DNA of 64,000 nucleotides, taken from contig NZ_BPQO01000015.1 in assembly GCF_022179285.1 (NCBI RefSeq), positions 62,001-126,000 of the forward strand, given 5' to 3'. The translations under genes were made by a program, and so were the position numbers. The notes under the pieces are model-generated. The model did no database searches. It was not told the origin of the DNA and was given only the letters and a program-made list of their open reading frames with translations. Positions 9,124-17,019 of this stretch are shown here, in pieces; within the stretch, counting starts at the first letter, position 1, and every line of letters begins with the position of its first letter. This stretch comes from Methylobacterium hispanicum (GTDB taxonomy: Bacteria; Pseudomonadota; Alphaproteobacteria; Rhizobiales; Beijerinckiaceae).

Positions 9124-10314
9124 TCAGGCCGGCAGGATGTCGCGGAGCCGCTGCAAGGCGTGCGCCTCGGCCTCCTGCGGGGTGCGGCCGGCGGGCAGGA
9201 GCGCGGCCCGCTCCGCCCCGGAGCCGGCGCGGAAGGCGCGGCAGAGCGCGTTGTGCAGGCCGAGCGCCGTGTCGTGCGCGCTGCCGAGCTCCAGCGCGTG
9301 GGCGCGCTCGGCCACCCAGGCGCCGCCGTCGAACACGTCGCGGAAGCGGGCGACGAACGCCTCCCGGTCCATCCGCGACGGCCGGACGGCCTGTTCCGCG
9401 TAGGGGTGGCGCGCCTGCCAGTGCCGCGCGATGTCGATGCGCTTGGCGAACCAGACCCGGTCGTGGCCGCGCACGTAGTCGAGGAAGCGCCGGAGCGCCA
9501 GCGCGCGGCCCGGGCGCCCGACGAGGCGGCAGTGCAGGCCGAGATTCATCATGCCCGGCCGGCCGGCCTCGCCCTCGGCGTAGAGCGCGTCGAACGTGTC
9601 CTTCAGGTAGGAGAAGAACTGGTCGCCGTTGGCAAAGCCCGCCGGCGTCGAGAAGCGCATGTCGTTGGCGTCGAGGGTGTAGGGCACGATCAGCTGCGGG
9701 CGGATCGGGCGCCCGTGGCCGTCGTGGTCGAGCCAGTAGGGCAGGTCGTCGGCGTAGGTGTCGGAGACGTAGGCGAAGCCGCCCTCCTCGGCGACGAGCC
9801 GCACCGTGTCGGCCGACGAGCGGCCGGTGTACCAGCCGGTCGGGCGGGCGCCCGTCACCTCCGTGTGCAGGCGGATCGCCGCCTCTAGGTCCCGGCGCTC
9901 GTCCTCCGGCGTGTGAGCCCGGTAGTCGATCCAGCGCAGGCCGTGCGAGGCGATCTCCCAGTCGGCCGCCTGCATCGCCGCGACCTGCTCGGGCGAGCGC
10001 GCCAGTGCCGTGGCGACGCCGTAGACCGTGACGGGGATCTCCAGTCCGGTCAGCAGCCGGTGCAGGCGCCAGAACCCGGCCCGCGCGCCGTACTCGTAGA
10101 GGGATTCCATGTTCCAGTGGCGCAGGCCCGGCCATGGCACGGCCGACACGATCTCGGAGAGGAAGGCCTCGGAGGCCGCGTCCCCGTGCAGGATCGCGTT
10201 CTCGCCGCCCTCCTCGTAGTTGAGCACCACCTGCATGGCCACGCGCGCGCCGCCCGGCCAGTCCGGATCGGGCGGGTTCGCCCCGTAGCCGCGCATGTCC
10301 CGCACGTAACGCAT
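9124..10314 (-). CDS. puuE: Allantoinase (PuuE type) with a shortened OHCU-decarboxylase-like C-terminus
   Basis: 396 residues. Residues 1-308 form the metal-independent PuuE allantoinase, a polysaccharide-deacetylase-fold enzyme that opens allantoin to allantoate: VLNYEEGGENAILHGD, IPVTVYGVATALARSPE, EIASHGLRWIDY, and TGWYTGRSSADT. Residues 316-396 start like OHCU decarboxylase (DREAFVARFRDVFDGGAWVAERA) and end in a helix like that domain's last helix. The middle, which normally carries the HPDLAG and NxxYxxRFG motifs, is missing. Fused PuuE-OHCU proteins of about 470 residues are known, so this looks like an internal loss. ATG 10314 begins MRYVRDMRGYG, the usual PuuE start. Confidence 0.9.
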   Translation of the reverse strand: MRYVRDMRGYGANPPDPDWPGGARVAMQVVLNYEEGGENAILHGDAASEAFLSEIVSAVPWPGLRHWNMESLYEYGARAGFWRLHRLLTGLEIPVTVYGVATALARSPEQVAAMQAADWEIASHGLRWIDYRAHTPEDERRDLEAAIRLHTEVTGARPTGWYTGRSSADTVRLVAEEGGFAYVSDTYADDLPYWLDHDGHGRPIRPQLIVPYTLDANDMRFSTPAGFANGDQFFSYLKDTFDALYAEGEAGRPGMMNLGLHCRLVGRPGRALALRRFLDYVRGHDRVWFAKRIDIARHWQARHPYAEQAVRPSRMDREAFVARFRDVFDGGAWVAERAHALELGSAHDTALGLHNALCRAFRAGSGAERAALLPAGRTPQEAEAHALQRLRDILPA

Positions 10315-10536
10315 GACTTGAGGTTCCCGGTCGGCGTCGGCCCCGGCGTCGCCCCGCGCCGGACACGCCCTTGCCCGCGGTATAGCCCCGGCGTCGTCGC
10401 GCGGCCAATGCTTCGCGCCCGGCGCGCCGTCGCCCCCGGCCCCGAACGGCGCCGGTTGTCGCCCGAATGGCACGGCGGGCGGGCGCGGCCGATGCTATGG
10501 GAGGGCGGTGGTTCGGCAGGCATCCCCGGGGGCAGC

Positions 10537-10818
10537 GTGGCACGCTCCAGCGTCATCGTCCTCGCGCTCCTCGTCCTCGGCCCGTCCGCGGCCGGGGCCG
10601 CCGACATGCGGGACCGGCCGGTCGCCGCCGGACGCTTCCTGGCGACCTGCGAGGATCTCGGCCGGTTCTGCTTCGCCGAAGGTTGCGGGCGCGACCAGAT
10701 CGACGCCGCACTCGCCTGCCGGGCGGCCTGCCCCGCCTCGGCCGTGCTGACGGTGCGGCCGACGGCCTGCCCGATCCCGACCCCGCCGGTGCGCGTGGTG
10801 CTGCGCCGCCGCGGCTGA
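10537..10818 (+). CDS. Small exported cysteine-rich protein
   Basis: 93 residues from the GTG at 10537 (an ATG at 10492 would add 15 residues before the signal peptide). A hydrophobic core SSVIVLALLVLGPSAAGAA is a good Sec signal peptide. The mature part of about 70 residues has seven cysteines, in CEDLGRFCFAEGCGRD, ALACRAACP and TACP. This suggests a disulfide-bonded periplasmic protein. I do not recognise the family. Divergent from puuE. Confidence 0.65.
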   Translation: MARSSVIVLALLVLGPSAAGAADMRDRPVAAGRFLATCEDLGRFCFAEGCGRDQIDAALACRAACPASAVLTVRPTACPIPTPPVRVVLRRRG

Positions 10819-11332
10819 GCCCACAGGCCGCCGAAAGCAGTCTTCGGCCCGTGACGCCCCGGTTTCCAAACCTGTGCAACGCCGAAAAATTCGAGCGGCT
10901 TCAGGCAACGAAGCAGATGCGGGCGCATTGTCGTGAACCTGATTGCTCCTCGTGCCAGCATCCGCGCACGAAAAGGCGCCGTCCGCGGCGAACACGGCAT
11001 CGATGCTGAAGACCAAGATACGACCACCCCTGGACAGGCCCAATCAGAACCCCGTGCTGCACGGCGTCGCGAACGGCCTCGCGAAACTGTTCCCGCCCGT
11101 GCAGCAGCCCGCAGCGACCGCCCGAGAGGCGGCCCCGCCCCGCGATGCCGGGCAGCCGAGCCGCGGCTGAGTGCCGGCCCGAGGGGCGGGCCGCGCCCGA
11201 AAGCGGGCGGCGCCCCTGTCAGCCTCGCCGGATCGTGCTAGACCTTGGCCGAGGCCCGGCCCGTGCGGCTCCGGGCCCGTATCGCTCGGTCCGGTGGATC
11301 GCGGTCCGGCCGAGCCGCTGTAACGGGTATCC
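10819..11332. other. Intergenic region before glnD
   Basis: About 510 bp with lower GC in its first third (10850-10960). It contains the possible small gene listed at 11003-11170 and presumably the glnD promoter. No tRNA, terminator with a T-run, or repeat was found. Confidence 0.5.
11003..11170 (+). CDS. Possible small protein of unknown function
   Basis: 55 codons starting MLKTKIRPPLDRPNQNPVLH, in frame with an ATG 60 bp upstream. The composition (Lys, Asn, Gln in the first half) is less biased than random frames in this GC-rich DNA, and the frame points towards glnD. No domain or signal is visible. It may simply be a chance open frame. Confidence 0.3.
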   Translation: MLKTKIRPPLDRPNQNPVLHGVANGLAKLFPPVQQPAATAREAAPPRDAGQPSRG

Positions 11333-14128
11333 ATGTTCGACGCCGTCGCCGCACTCGACAGGGTTCTGGACACGCTCGACCGCGAGGCGCGGGAGCCCAC
11401 GAAGCTCCGGGCGGCCCTGGTGCCGCAGCTCAAGGCGGTGATCGCGGAGGGACACGCGGCGGCCGAGGCGCGGCTCCTGAAGGACCGGGACGGGATGGCC
11501 TGCGCGCAGGCCCTGTCGCGGCTCACCGACGCGGTGGTGCGGGCGATCTACGACGCCGTCTGCTGGCGCCTCTATCCGAACGACAACCCGACCACCGGCG
11601 AGCAACTCGCGATCGTGGCGACCGGCGGCTACGGACGGGGCACGATGGCCCCGGGCTCGGACATCGATCTGTTGTTCCTGCTGCCCTACAAGCAGACCGC
11701 GTGGTCGGAGAGCGTCGTCGAGGCGATGCTCTACGTGCTCTGGGACCTCAAGCTGAAGGTCGGCCACGCCACGCGCTCGGTCGAGGAGTGTCTGCGCGAG
11801 GCGCGGGCGGACTTCACCATCCGCACGGCGCTGCTCGAGGCCCGCTTCCTGTTCGGATCGCGGGTGCTGTTCGAGGAGCTGATCACCCGCTTCGATTCCG
11901 ATCTCGTCGTGGGCTCGGCCGCCGAGTTCGTGGAGGCGAAGCTGCGCGAGCGCGACGGGCGCATCGCGAAGGCGGGCTCCTCCCGCTACCTCGTCGAGCC
12001 GAACGTGAAGGACGGCAAGGGGGGCTTGCGCGACCTCAACACCCTGTTCTGGATCGCCAAGTACACCTACCGGGTGCGCGACCAAGCCGAGCTCGTCCAC
12101 GCGGGCCTGTTCACCCCGGAGGAGTACCGGCTGTTCGAGCGCTGCGAGGAGTTCCTGTGGCGGGTGCGCTGCCACATGCACTTCATCACCGGCCGGCCGG
12201 AGGAGCGGCTCTCCTTCGGGCTGCAGCCCCGCGTCGCCGAGCGCCTCAACTACGGCCCGCGCGGGGGGCTGTCGGGCGTCGAGCGCTTCATGAAGGCCTA
12301 CTTCCTGATCGCCAAGGACGTGGGCGACCTCACGGCGATCGTCTGCGCCGAACTGGAGGCGCGCCACGCCAAGCGCACGCCGGTGCTCGACCGCTGGATC
12401 GGCCGGTTCCGCGACCGCTTCCGCGCCACCGCGATGGAGGCGGAGGATTTCTGGATCGACCACGGCCGCGTGAACCTGCGGGCCGAGGACGCCTTCGAGC
12501 GCGACCCCGTCAACCTGATCCGCCTGTTCTGGCTGGCCGAACGCCACAACCTGCCGATCCACCCGGACGCGCGGCGCCTCGCCACCCGCTCGCTGCGCCT
12601 CATCACCCCGACGCTGCGCGCCGACGAGGAGGCGAACCGCCTGTTCGTCGAGATCCTGACCTCGAAGAACGCGCCCGAATCCGTGCTGCGCCAGATGAAC
12701 GAGGCGGGCGTGCTCGGCCGCTTCGTGCCCGATTTCGGGCGCATCGTGGCGATGATGCAGTTCAACATGTACCACCACTTCACGGTGGACGAGCACCTGC
12801 TGCGCTCGGTCGGCGTGCTGGCGGCGATCGAGGCGGGCCGGGTACAGGAGGCGCACCCGCTGGTCTCCCGGGTGATCCACACCATCAACAACCGCACCGC
12901 GCTCTACGTCGCGATCCTCCTGCACGATATCGCCAAGGGCCGGCCCGAGGACCACTCGGTGGCGGGCGCGGCCATCGCCCAGAAGCTCTGCCCGCGCCTC
13001 GGCCTCTCGCAGGCCGAGACTGAGACGGTGGCCTGGCTCGTCGAGCACCACCTCCTGATGTCCATGACGGCCCAGAGCCGCGACCTCTCCGACCCGAAGA
13101 CGATCGAGCGCTTCGCCGGCGTGGTGCAGACGCTGGAGCGGCTGAAGCTCCTCACCATCCTCACGGTCGCCGACATCGCGGCGGTGGGCCCCGGCGTCTG
13201 GACGGCCTGGAAGGGCACGCTGCTGCGCACCCTCTACGACGAGACCGAGGTGCGGCTCTCGGGCGGCCACTCCGAGATCGCCCGCACCGACCGGGTGCGG
13301 ATGATCCAGATCGCGCTGCGCGAGAAGCTGCCGGACTGGTCGGCGGAGGATTTCGACGCCTACGCGGCCCGCCACAACCAGGCCTACTGGCTCAAGGTCG
13401 AGGGCGTGCGCCAGTTCAAGGACGCGAACTTCATCCGGGGCGTCGTCGAATCGGGCCGGACCAGCGCCACCGACGTCGAGACCGATCCGGTCCGCGGCGT
13501 GACCGAGATCACGGTCTACTCGCCCGACCACCCGCGGCTCCTGGCCATCATCACCGGCGCCTGCGCGGCGGCCGGCGGCAACATCGTGGACGCGCAGATC
13601 TTCACCACCACCGACGGCTTCGCCCTCGACTCGATCTACCTCTCGCGCGCCTTCGAGCGGGACGAGGACGAGCTGCGGCGGGGCCGGCGCATCACCGCGG
13701 CGATCGAGCGGGCGCTCAAGGGCGAGATCCGCATCGCCGACCTCGTCGCCGACAAGCACCCGCCGGTGGCGAGCGCCCGGGCCAAGACCTTCCTGGTGCC
13801 GCCCGACATGGCCATCGACAACGCGCTCTCGAGCCGCGAGACCGTGGTCGAGGTCACCGGCCTCGACCGGCCGGGCCTGCTCTACGAGCTGACGACCGCC
13901 TTCAGCCGGCTCTCGCTCAACATCACCTCGGCGCATATCGCGACCTTCGGCGAGCGCGCGGTCGACGTGTTCTACATCACCGACCTCATCGGCACCCGCG
14001 TCACCCAGCCCGACCGCCTGGCCGCGATCCGCGCCGCCGTGATGGAGATCTTCGCCGGCGACGTGGCGGCGCTGAAGGCGGAGGGGCTGGAGGCGCTGGT
14101 CGCCGCGCCGCCGCCGCGGGAAGCCTGA
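11333..14128 (+). CDS. glnD: Bifunctional [protein-PII] uridylyltransferase / uridylyl-removing enzyme
   Basis: 931 residues. GlnD senses glutamine and adds UMP to, or removes it from, PII signalling proteins, setting nitrogen assimilation. Domains in order: nucleotidyltransferase with GGYGRGTMAPGSDIDLLF near 98-115; the GlnD linker with EPNVKDGKGGLRDL; the HD domain with LLHDIAKGRPEDHS near 528; and two ACT domains near 720-800 and 835-910 (GLDRPGLLYELTTAF). All catalytic motifs look intact. The start MFDAVAALDRVLD follows no obvious overlap. grpE follows 95 bp downstream. Confidence 0.97.
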   Translation: MFDAVAALDRVLDTLDREAREPTKLRAALVPQLKAVIAEGHAAAEARLLKDRDGMACAQALSRLTDAVVRAIYDAVCWRLYPNDNPTTGEQLAIVATGGYGRGTMAPGSDIDLLFLLPYKQTAWSESVVEAMLYVLWDLKLKVGHATRSVEECLREARADFTIRTALLEARFLFGSRVLFEELITRFDSDLVVGSAAEFVEAKLRERDGRIAKAGSSRYLVEPNVKDGKGGLRDLNTLFWIAKYTYRVRDQAELVHAGLFTPEEYRLFERCEEFLWRVRCHMHFITGRPEERLSFGLQPRVAERLNYGPRGGLSGVERFMKAYFLIAKDVGDLTAIVCAELEARHAKRTPVLDRWIGRFRDRFRATAMEAEDFWIDHGRVNLRAEDAFERDPVNLIRLFWLAERHNLPIHPDARRLATRSLRLITPTLRADEEANRLFVEILTSKNAPESVLRQMNEAGVLGRFVPDFGRIVAMMQFNMYHHFTVDEHLLRSVGVLAAIEAGRVQEAHPLVSRVIHTINNRTALYVAILLHDIAKGRPEDHSVAGAAIAQKLCPRLGLSQAETETVAWLVEHHLLMSMTAQSRDLSDPKTIERFAGVVQTLERLKLLTILTVADIAAVGPGVWTAWKGTLLRTLYDETEVRLSGGHSEIARTDRVRMIQIALREKLPDWSAEDFDAYAARHNQAYWLKVEGVRQFKDANFIRGVVESGRTSATDVETDPVRGVTEITVYSPDHPRLLAIITGACAAAGGNIVDAQIFTTTDGFALDSIYLSRAFERDEDELRRGRRITAAIERALKGEIRIADLVADKHPPVASARAKTFLVPPDMAIDNALSSRETVVEVTGLDRPGLLYELTTAFSRLSLNITSAHIATFGERAVDVFYITDLIGTRVTQPDRLAAIRAAVMEIFAGDVAALKAEGLEALVAAPPPREA

Positions 14129-14223
14129 GGGCCGCTGCCGCGGGTTGATTTCAGGGGCCGCCGGCCTGATATCAGCGGCGATCCCGCACATCACCACGAC
14201 TGAAACGCCACGACTGAAACGCC

Positions 14224-14868
14224 ATGACGAGCAACGACATGCAGCAGGACGACCCGCGCCGGAACGAGGCCGCGGACGGCGCCGGGCCCCGCAACGGGGC
14301 CGAGGCCGGAGCGCATGCGGGCGCCCATGCCGACGCGGCCCAGCAGCCCGAGTCGAGCCCGCAGGGAGAGGCCGTGGCCGCCCTGACGGCCGAGCGCGAC
14401 GAGTTCAAGGACCGGGCGCTGCGCACGCTCGCCGAGATGGAGAACCTGCGCCGCCGCACCGAGCGCGAGGTCGCCGACGCGCGCACCTACGCGGTGACGA
14501 ACTTCGCCCGCGACGTCCTCAACGTCGCCGACAACATCCGCCGCGCCCTGGAGAGCGTGCCGGCCGACGCCCGCGCCGCCGCGGAGGGCGCCCTGAAGGG
14601 GCTGATCGAGGGCATCGAGCTGACCGAGCGCGACCTCGGCAAGACCCTGGAGCGGCACGGCGTGAAGGCGGTCGAGCCGCAAGGGCAGCGCTTCGACCCG
14701 AACCGCCACCAGGCGATGTTCGAGGTGCCGAACGCGGAGGTCCCCAACGGCACCGTGGTGCAGGTGGTGCAGTCCGGCTACGTCATCGGCGAGCGGGTGC
14801 TGCGCCCGGCGCTGGTGGGCGTCTCGAAGGGTGGACCGAAGGCGGGTGCCAATCCCGCCGACGCCTGA
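14224..14868 (+). CDS. grpE: Nucleotide exchange factor GrpE
   Basis: 214 residues. GrpE drives ADP release from DnaK during chaperone cycling and acts as a thermosensor. An acidic low-complexity N-terminus leads into the long dimerisation helix ([20 protein letters not shown], about residues 55-75) with the conserved [11 protein letters not shown], then a four-helix region and the C-terminal beta domain with [13 protein letters not shown] and [20 protein letters not shown] second ATG five codons in is an alternative start. A good terminator follows at 14905-14943. dnaK and hrcA are not in the window. Confidence 0.96.
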   Translation: MTSNDMQQDDPRRNEAADGAGPRNGAEAGAHAGAHADAAQQPESSPQGEAVAALTAERDEFKDRALRTLAEMENLRRRTEREVADARTYAVTNFARDVLNVADNIRRALESVPADARAAAEGALKGLIEGIELTERDLGKTLERHGVKAVEPQGQRFDPNRHQAMFEVPNAEVPNGTVVQVVQSGYVIGERVLRPALVGVSKGGPKAGANPADA

Positions 14869-14904
14869 TCGTCCCGGCACGATCCAGGCGAGCACAGTCG
14901 AGAC

Positions 14905-14943
14905 GGGAGCCCGGTGCCGATGGCGCCGGGCTCCCGGCGTTTT
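14905..14943. terminator. Rho-independent terminator after grpE
   Basis: GGGAGCCCGG at 14905-14914 pairs with CCGGGCTCCC at 14926-14935. The stem can extend inward to GCC/GGC around a GAT loop with one T-G pair. It is followed by GGCGTTTT. It lies between grpE and the convergent PLA2-like gene and could serve both. Confidence 0.75.
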
Positions 14944-15341
14944 CAGGGATCGCAGGGAAGCGCCAGGGCGAAGTCGGAGACGAACCGGGCGGTGTCGCGC
15001 ACGGGCGGCGAGGTGCGGGGATCGCGGGCCACAAGATCCGCCTCGGCGTGGAGGCGGTCGTGGCAGGCGCAGGTGGCCCATCGCCCCGAGGCGAGCGGGG
15101 GCGAGCAGGCGTCGTGCCGCGCGCAGGCGAGGTCGAGCGCGTCGATCGGCGGATGGCCCGGGCCTCGGTTGCCGGGGCCGCAGAAATTGCCGTGGATCAG
15201 GACGCTGCCGCGGCCCGGATCGACCCGCGGCAGATCCTGGGCCCGCGCGGCCGGCGCCAGCGCGCAGGCGAGGCCCCCGGCGAGCACGGCGCGGGGCAGA
15301 AGTCTCGAAGCGGGCAAGAACAGGCTCCGGTCGGCCAGCAT
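14943..15341 (-). CDS. Exported phospholipase A2-like protein
   Basis: 132 residues with a signal peptide (LPRAVLAGGLACALAPAARA). The mature part has the two signatures of the secreted PLA2 fold: a calcium-loop-like HGNFCGPGNRGPG and the catalytic-helix-like DALDLACARHDAC with the His-Asp pair between cysteines, followed by CACHDRL. Prokaryotic group XIV PLA2s share this short layout and hydrolyse the sn-2 ester of phospholipids. Fold membership is supported by the motifs; activity is inferred. An upstream in-frame ATG exists, but the signal peptide fixes the start region. Convergent with grpE. Confidence 0.7.
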   Translation of the reverse strand: MLADRSLFLPASRLLPRAVLAGGLACALAPAARAQDLPRVDPGRGSVLIHGNFCGPGNRGPGHPPIDALDLACARHDACSPPLASGRWATCACHDRLHAEADLVARDPRTSPPVRDTARFVSDFALALPCDP

Positions 15342-15555
15342 CCGTCCGTCGAGATGGATCGGCCGGACGATTCGGCAACCGTGTCATTGCGCGAAACAAG
15401 ACTTAGCCGCCGAACCGACTGGTGCCAGCCGCCAGGCTATCTGGAATGAATGCTACGGCATGGAATTTTTCGGGGTCCTGTGCGGAGGTGCGCCCATCCG
15501 ATACTGATTCGCGCCGATCCGATGGCTGCGCGACGCCGCCGGGAGGCGCGCGGCC

Positions 15556-15714
15556 TCAGAGCGCCGCGAGCAGCAGGCCGACGACTGTGACGGCCAGGAT
15601 CAGGCAGATGGCGAGGTCGATGACCCGGGCGCCGCCGCAGCCCTCGGCGCCGTCGAGGGCAGGGCGAGCCGATCGATGCCCGGCCAATCCCGCGACGGTC
15701 GTCGGCGTCGTCAT
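15556..15714 (-). CDS. Small single-pass membrane protein
   Basis: 52 residues. A hydrophilic N-terminal half is followed by one hydrophobic helix, VIDLAICLILAVTVVGLLLA, running to the C-terminus. ATG at 15714 overlaps the stop of the preceding small gene (ATGA), which argues that both are real and co-translated. No family recognised. The topology is that of a tail-anchored regulator or complex subunit, but no function can be assigned. Confidence 0.55.
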   Translation of the reverse strand: MTTPTTVAGLAGHRSARPALDGAEGCGGARVIDLAICLILAVTVVGLLLAAL

Positions 15715-16025
15715 CGGTGCAACTCCATGTCCAAGTGCGCGAGGGCGGCCTCCCGACGCACCGGGACGCCTCGGGAGGCCTGTGAAACCGCCGTCCGGCC
15801 GGAGGGGATCGGCAGGACGGCGGTCTGCTTCGTTCCCGGCGCGTCGCGTCGGACCGTGTCCGCGGCGACGCTTCCGAGCACGGGCAGTGCGAGGGCGGCC
15901 AAGCACAGCGCGAGGCGTGCGAGGCGCGCGGCATCGGGGGCGCCGTTCCGCGGAGGGGCCGCGGGACAGACGTTGCGCAGGGGCGGGAGCGCGGGCGGGG
16001 CGACCATTCGGATCCTTTCGGTCAT
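15711..16025 (-). CDS. Small protein with N-terminal signal anchor
   Basis: 104 residues from ATG 16025 (MTERIRMVAPPALPP); a second ATG lies six codons in. A hydrophobic stretch LARLALCLAALALPVLGSVA near residues 34-53 is a signal peptide or anchor, followed by a polar tail of about 50 residues. It is coupled to a 52-residue membrane protein by an ATGA overlap. No family recognised. The pair is divergent from the DUF6502 gene; the 145 bp between them has clearly lower GC and probably holds both promoters. Confidence 0.5.
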   Translation of the reverse strand: MTERIRMVAPPALPPLRNVCPAAPPRNGAPDAARLARLALCLAALALPVLGSVAADTVRRDAPGTKQTAVLPIPSGRTAVSQASRGVPVRREAALAHLDMELHR

Positions 16026-16170
16026 CACCGTGCTCCAGCTGCGTGGGAAATCTGACCACAAAATCGATACGTGTGCAAAAATCCCACGTCAACGAGGAAT
16101 CCCGGGTTACGCGTGCGCAGACGCACCGTGTGGGATTGTCTCCCACGATCCGCGGGCTAAGGTCGTCGTC

Positions 16171-17007
16171 ATGTCGGACGAGATCGCAACTCCGGAGGGC
16201 ACGGCCCTGCACGCGCCGGTGGCGCGCCTGCTGCGCCCCCTGGTGCGCCTGTTCGTGGCCCGCGGCATCACCTTCCCGGCGCTGACGAACCTGCTGCGCG
16301 AACTCTACGTGAACGTGGCCGAGTACGATTTCGCGCTCCCCGGCAAGGAGCAGACGGACAGCCGCGTCTCGCTGCTCACCGGCATCCACCGCAAGGAGGT
16401 GCGGCGCCTGCGCGGCGCGGGCGCCCCGGTGAGCGCGGTGCCGGCCGTGGTCTCGCGCACGAGCCGGATCATCGCCCGCTGGCTGGCCGACCCGAAATTC
16501 ACGGACGGACAGGGGCGGCCGCTCCCGCTGCCCCGCTCAGGGCCCGGTGAGGCGCCCTCCTTCGAGGCGCTGGTCTCCGGCATCACCCGGGATCTCCGCC
16601 CGCGCGCCGTGCTCGACGAGTGGCTCGACCGGGGGCTCGCAAGCCTCGACGAATCCGACCGCGTCGTGCTGGCCGAGGCCGCCTACGTGCCGCGGGGCGG
16701 GGGCGAGCCGCAGCTCTACTATTTCGGCCGCAACCTGCACGACCACATCGCGGCGAGCGTGGCCAACATCGTGGGTGAGACCCCGCGCTTCCTCGAGCGG
16801 GCGGTGCACTACGACGGGCTCTCGGAGGATCTCGCCCGGCGCCTGGAGGCGCGGGCCCGCGAGATCGCCATGGAGGCGCTGAGCCAAGCCAACCGCGAGG
16901 CCCACGCCGCCTGCCAGACCGATCCCGGCGGCGACCACCGCTGGAACTTCGGCCTCTACGTCTACGCCGAGGCGGCGCCCCCGCCCGCGCCTCCCGGACG
17001 CCTTTAG
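16171..17007 (+). CDS. DUF6502 family protein
   Basis: 278 residues starting MSDEIATPEGT. The N-terminal two thirds matches DUF6502: LLRPLVRLFVARGITFPALTNLLRELYV, then GKEQTDSRVSLLTGIHRKEVRRLR, which has a helix-turn-helix look, then IIARWLADPKF. The C-terminal part has LYYFGRNLHDHIAASVANI. No signal peptide, so cytosolic. Function unknown; the HTH-like block suggests nucleic-acid binding (inference). The DUF5666 gene starts 12 bp downstream, a pairing seen repeatedly in Proteobacteria. Confidence 0.8.
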   Translation: MSDEIATPEGTALHAPVARLLRPLVRLFVARGITFPALTNLLRELYVNVAEYDFALPGKEQTDSRVSLLTGIHRKEVRRLRGAGAPVSAVPAVVSRTSRIIARWLADPKFTDGQGRPLPLPRSGPGEAPSFEALVSGITRDLRPRAVLDEWLDRGLASLDESDRVVLAEAAYVPRGGGEPQLYYFGRNLHDHIAASVANIVGETPRFLERAVHYDGLSEDLARRLEARAREIAMEALSQANREAHAACQTDPGGDHRWNFGLYVYAEAAPPPAPPGRL

Positions 17008-17019
17008 GGGAGCGGGCGC

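Noticed and set aside
10819-11332. tRNA or small RNA gene before glnD
   Set aside because: No cloverleaf or TTCRA-type T-loop could be made out by eye; a covariance search would settle it.
11219-14197. 992-codon open frame antisense to glnD
   Set aside because: Composition is that of a reverse-complement shadow; glnD motifs are intact on the other strand.
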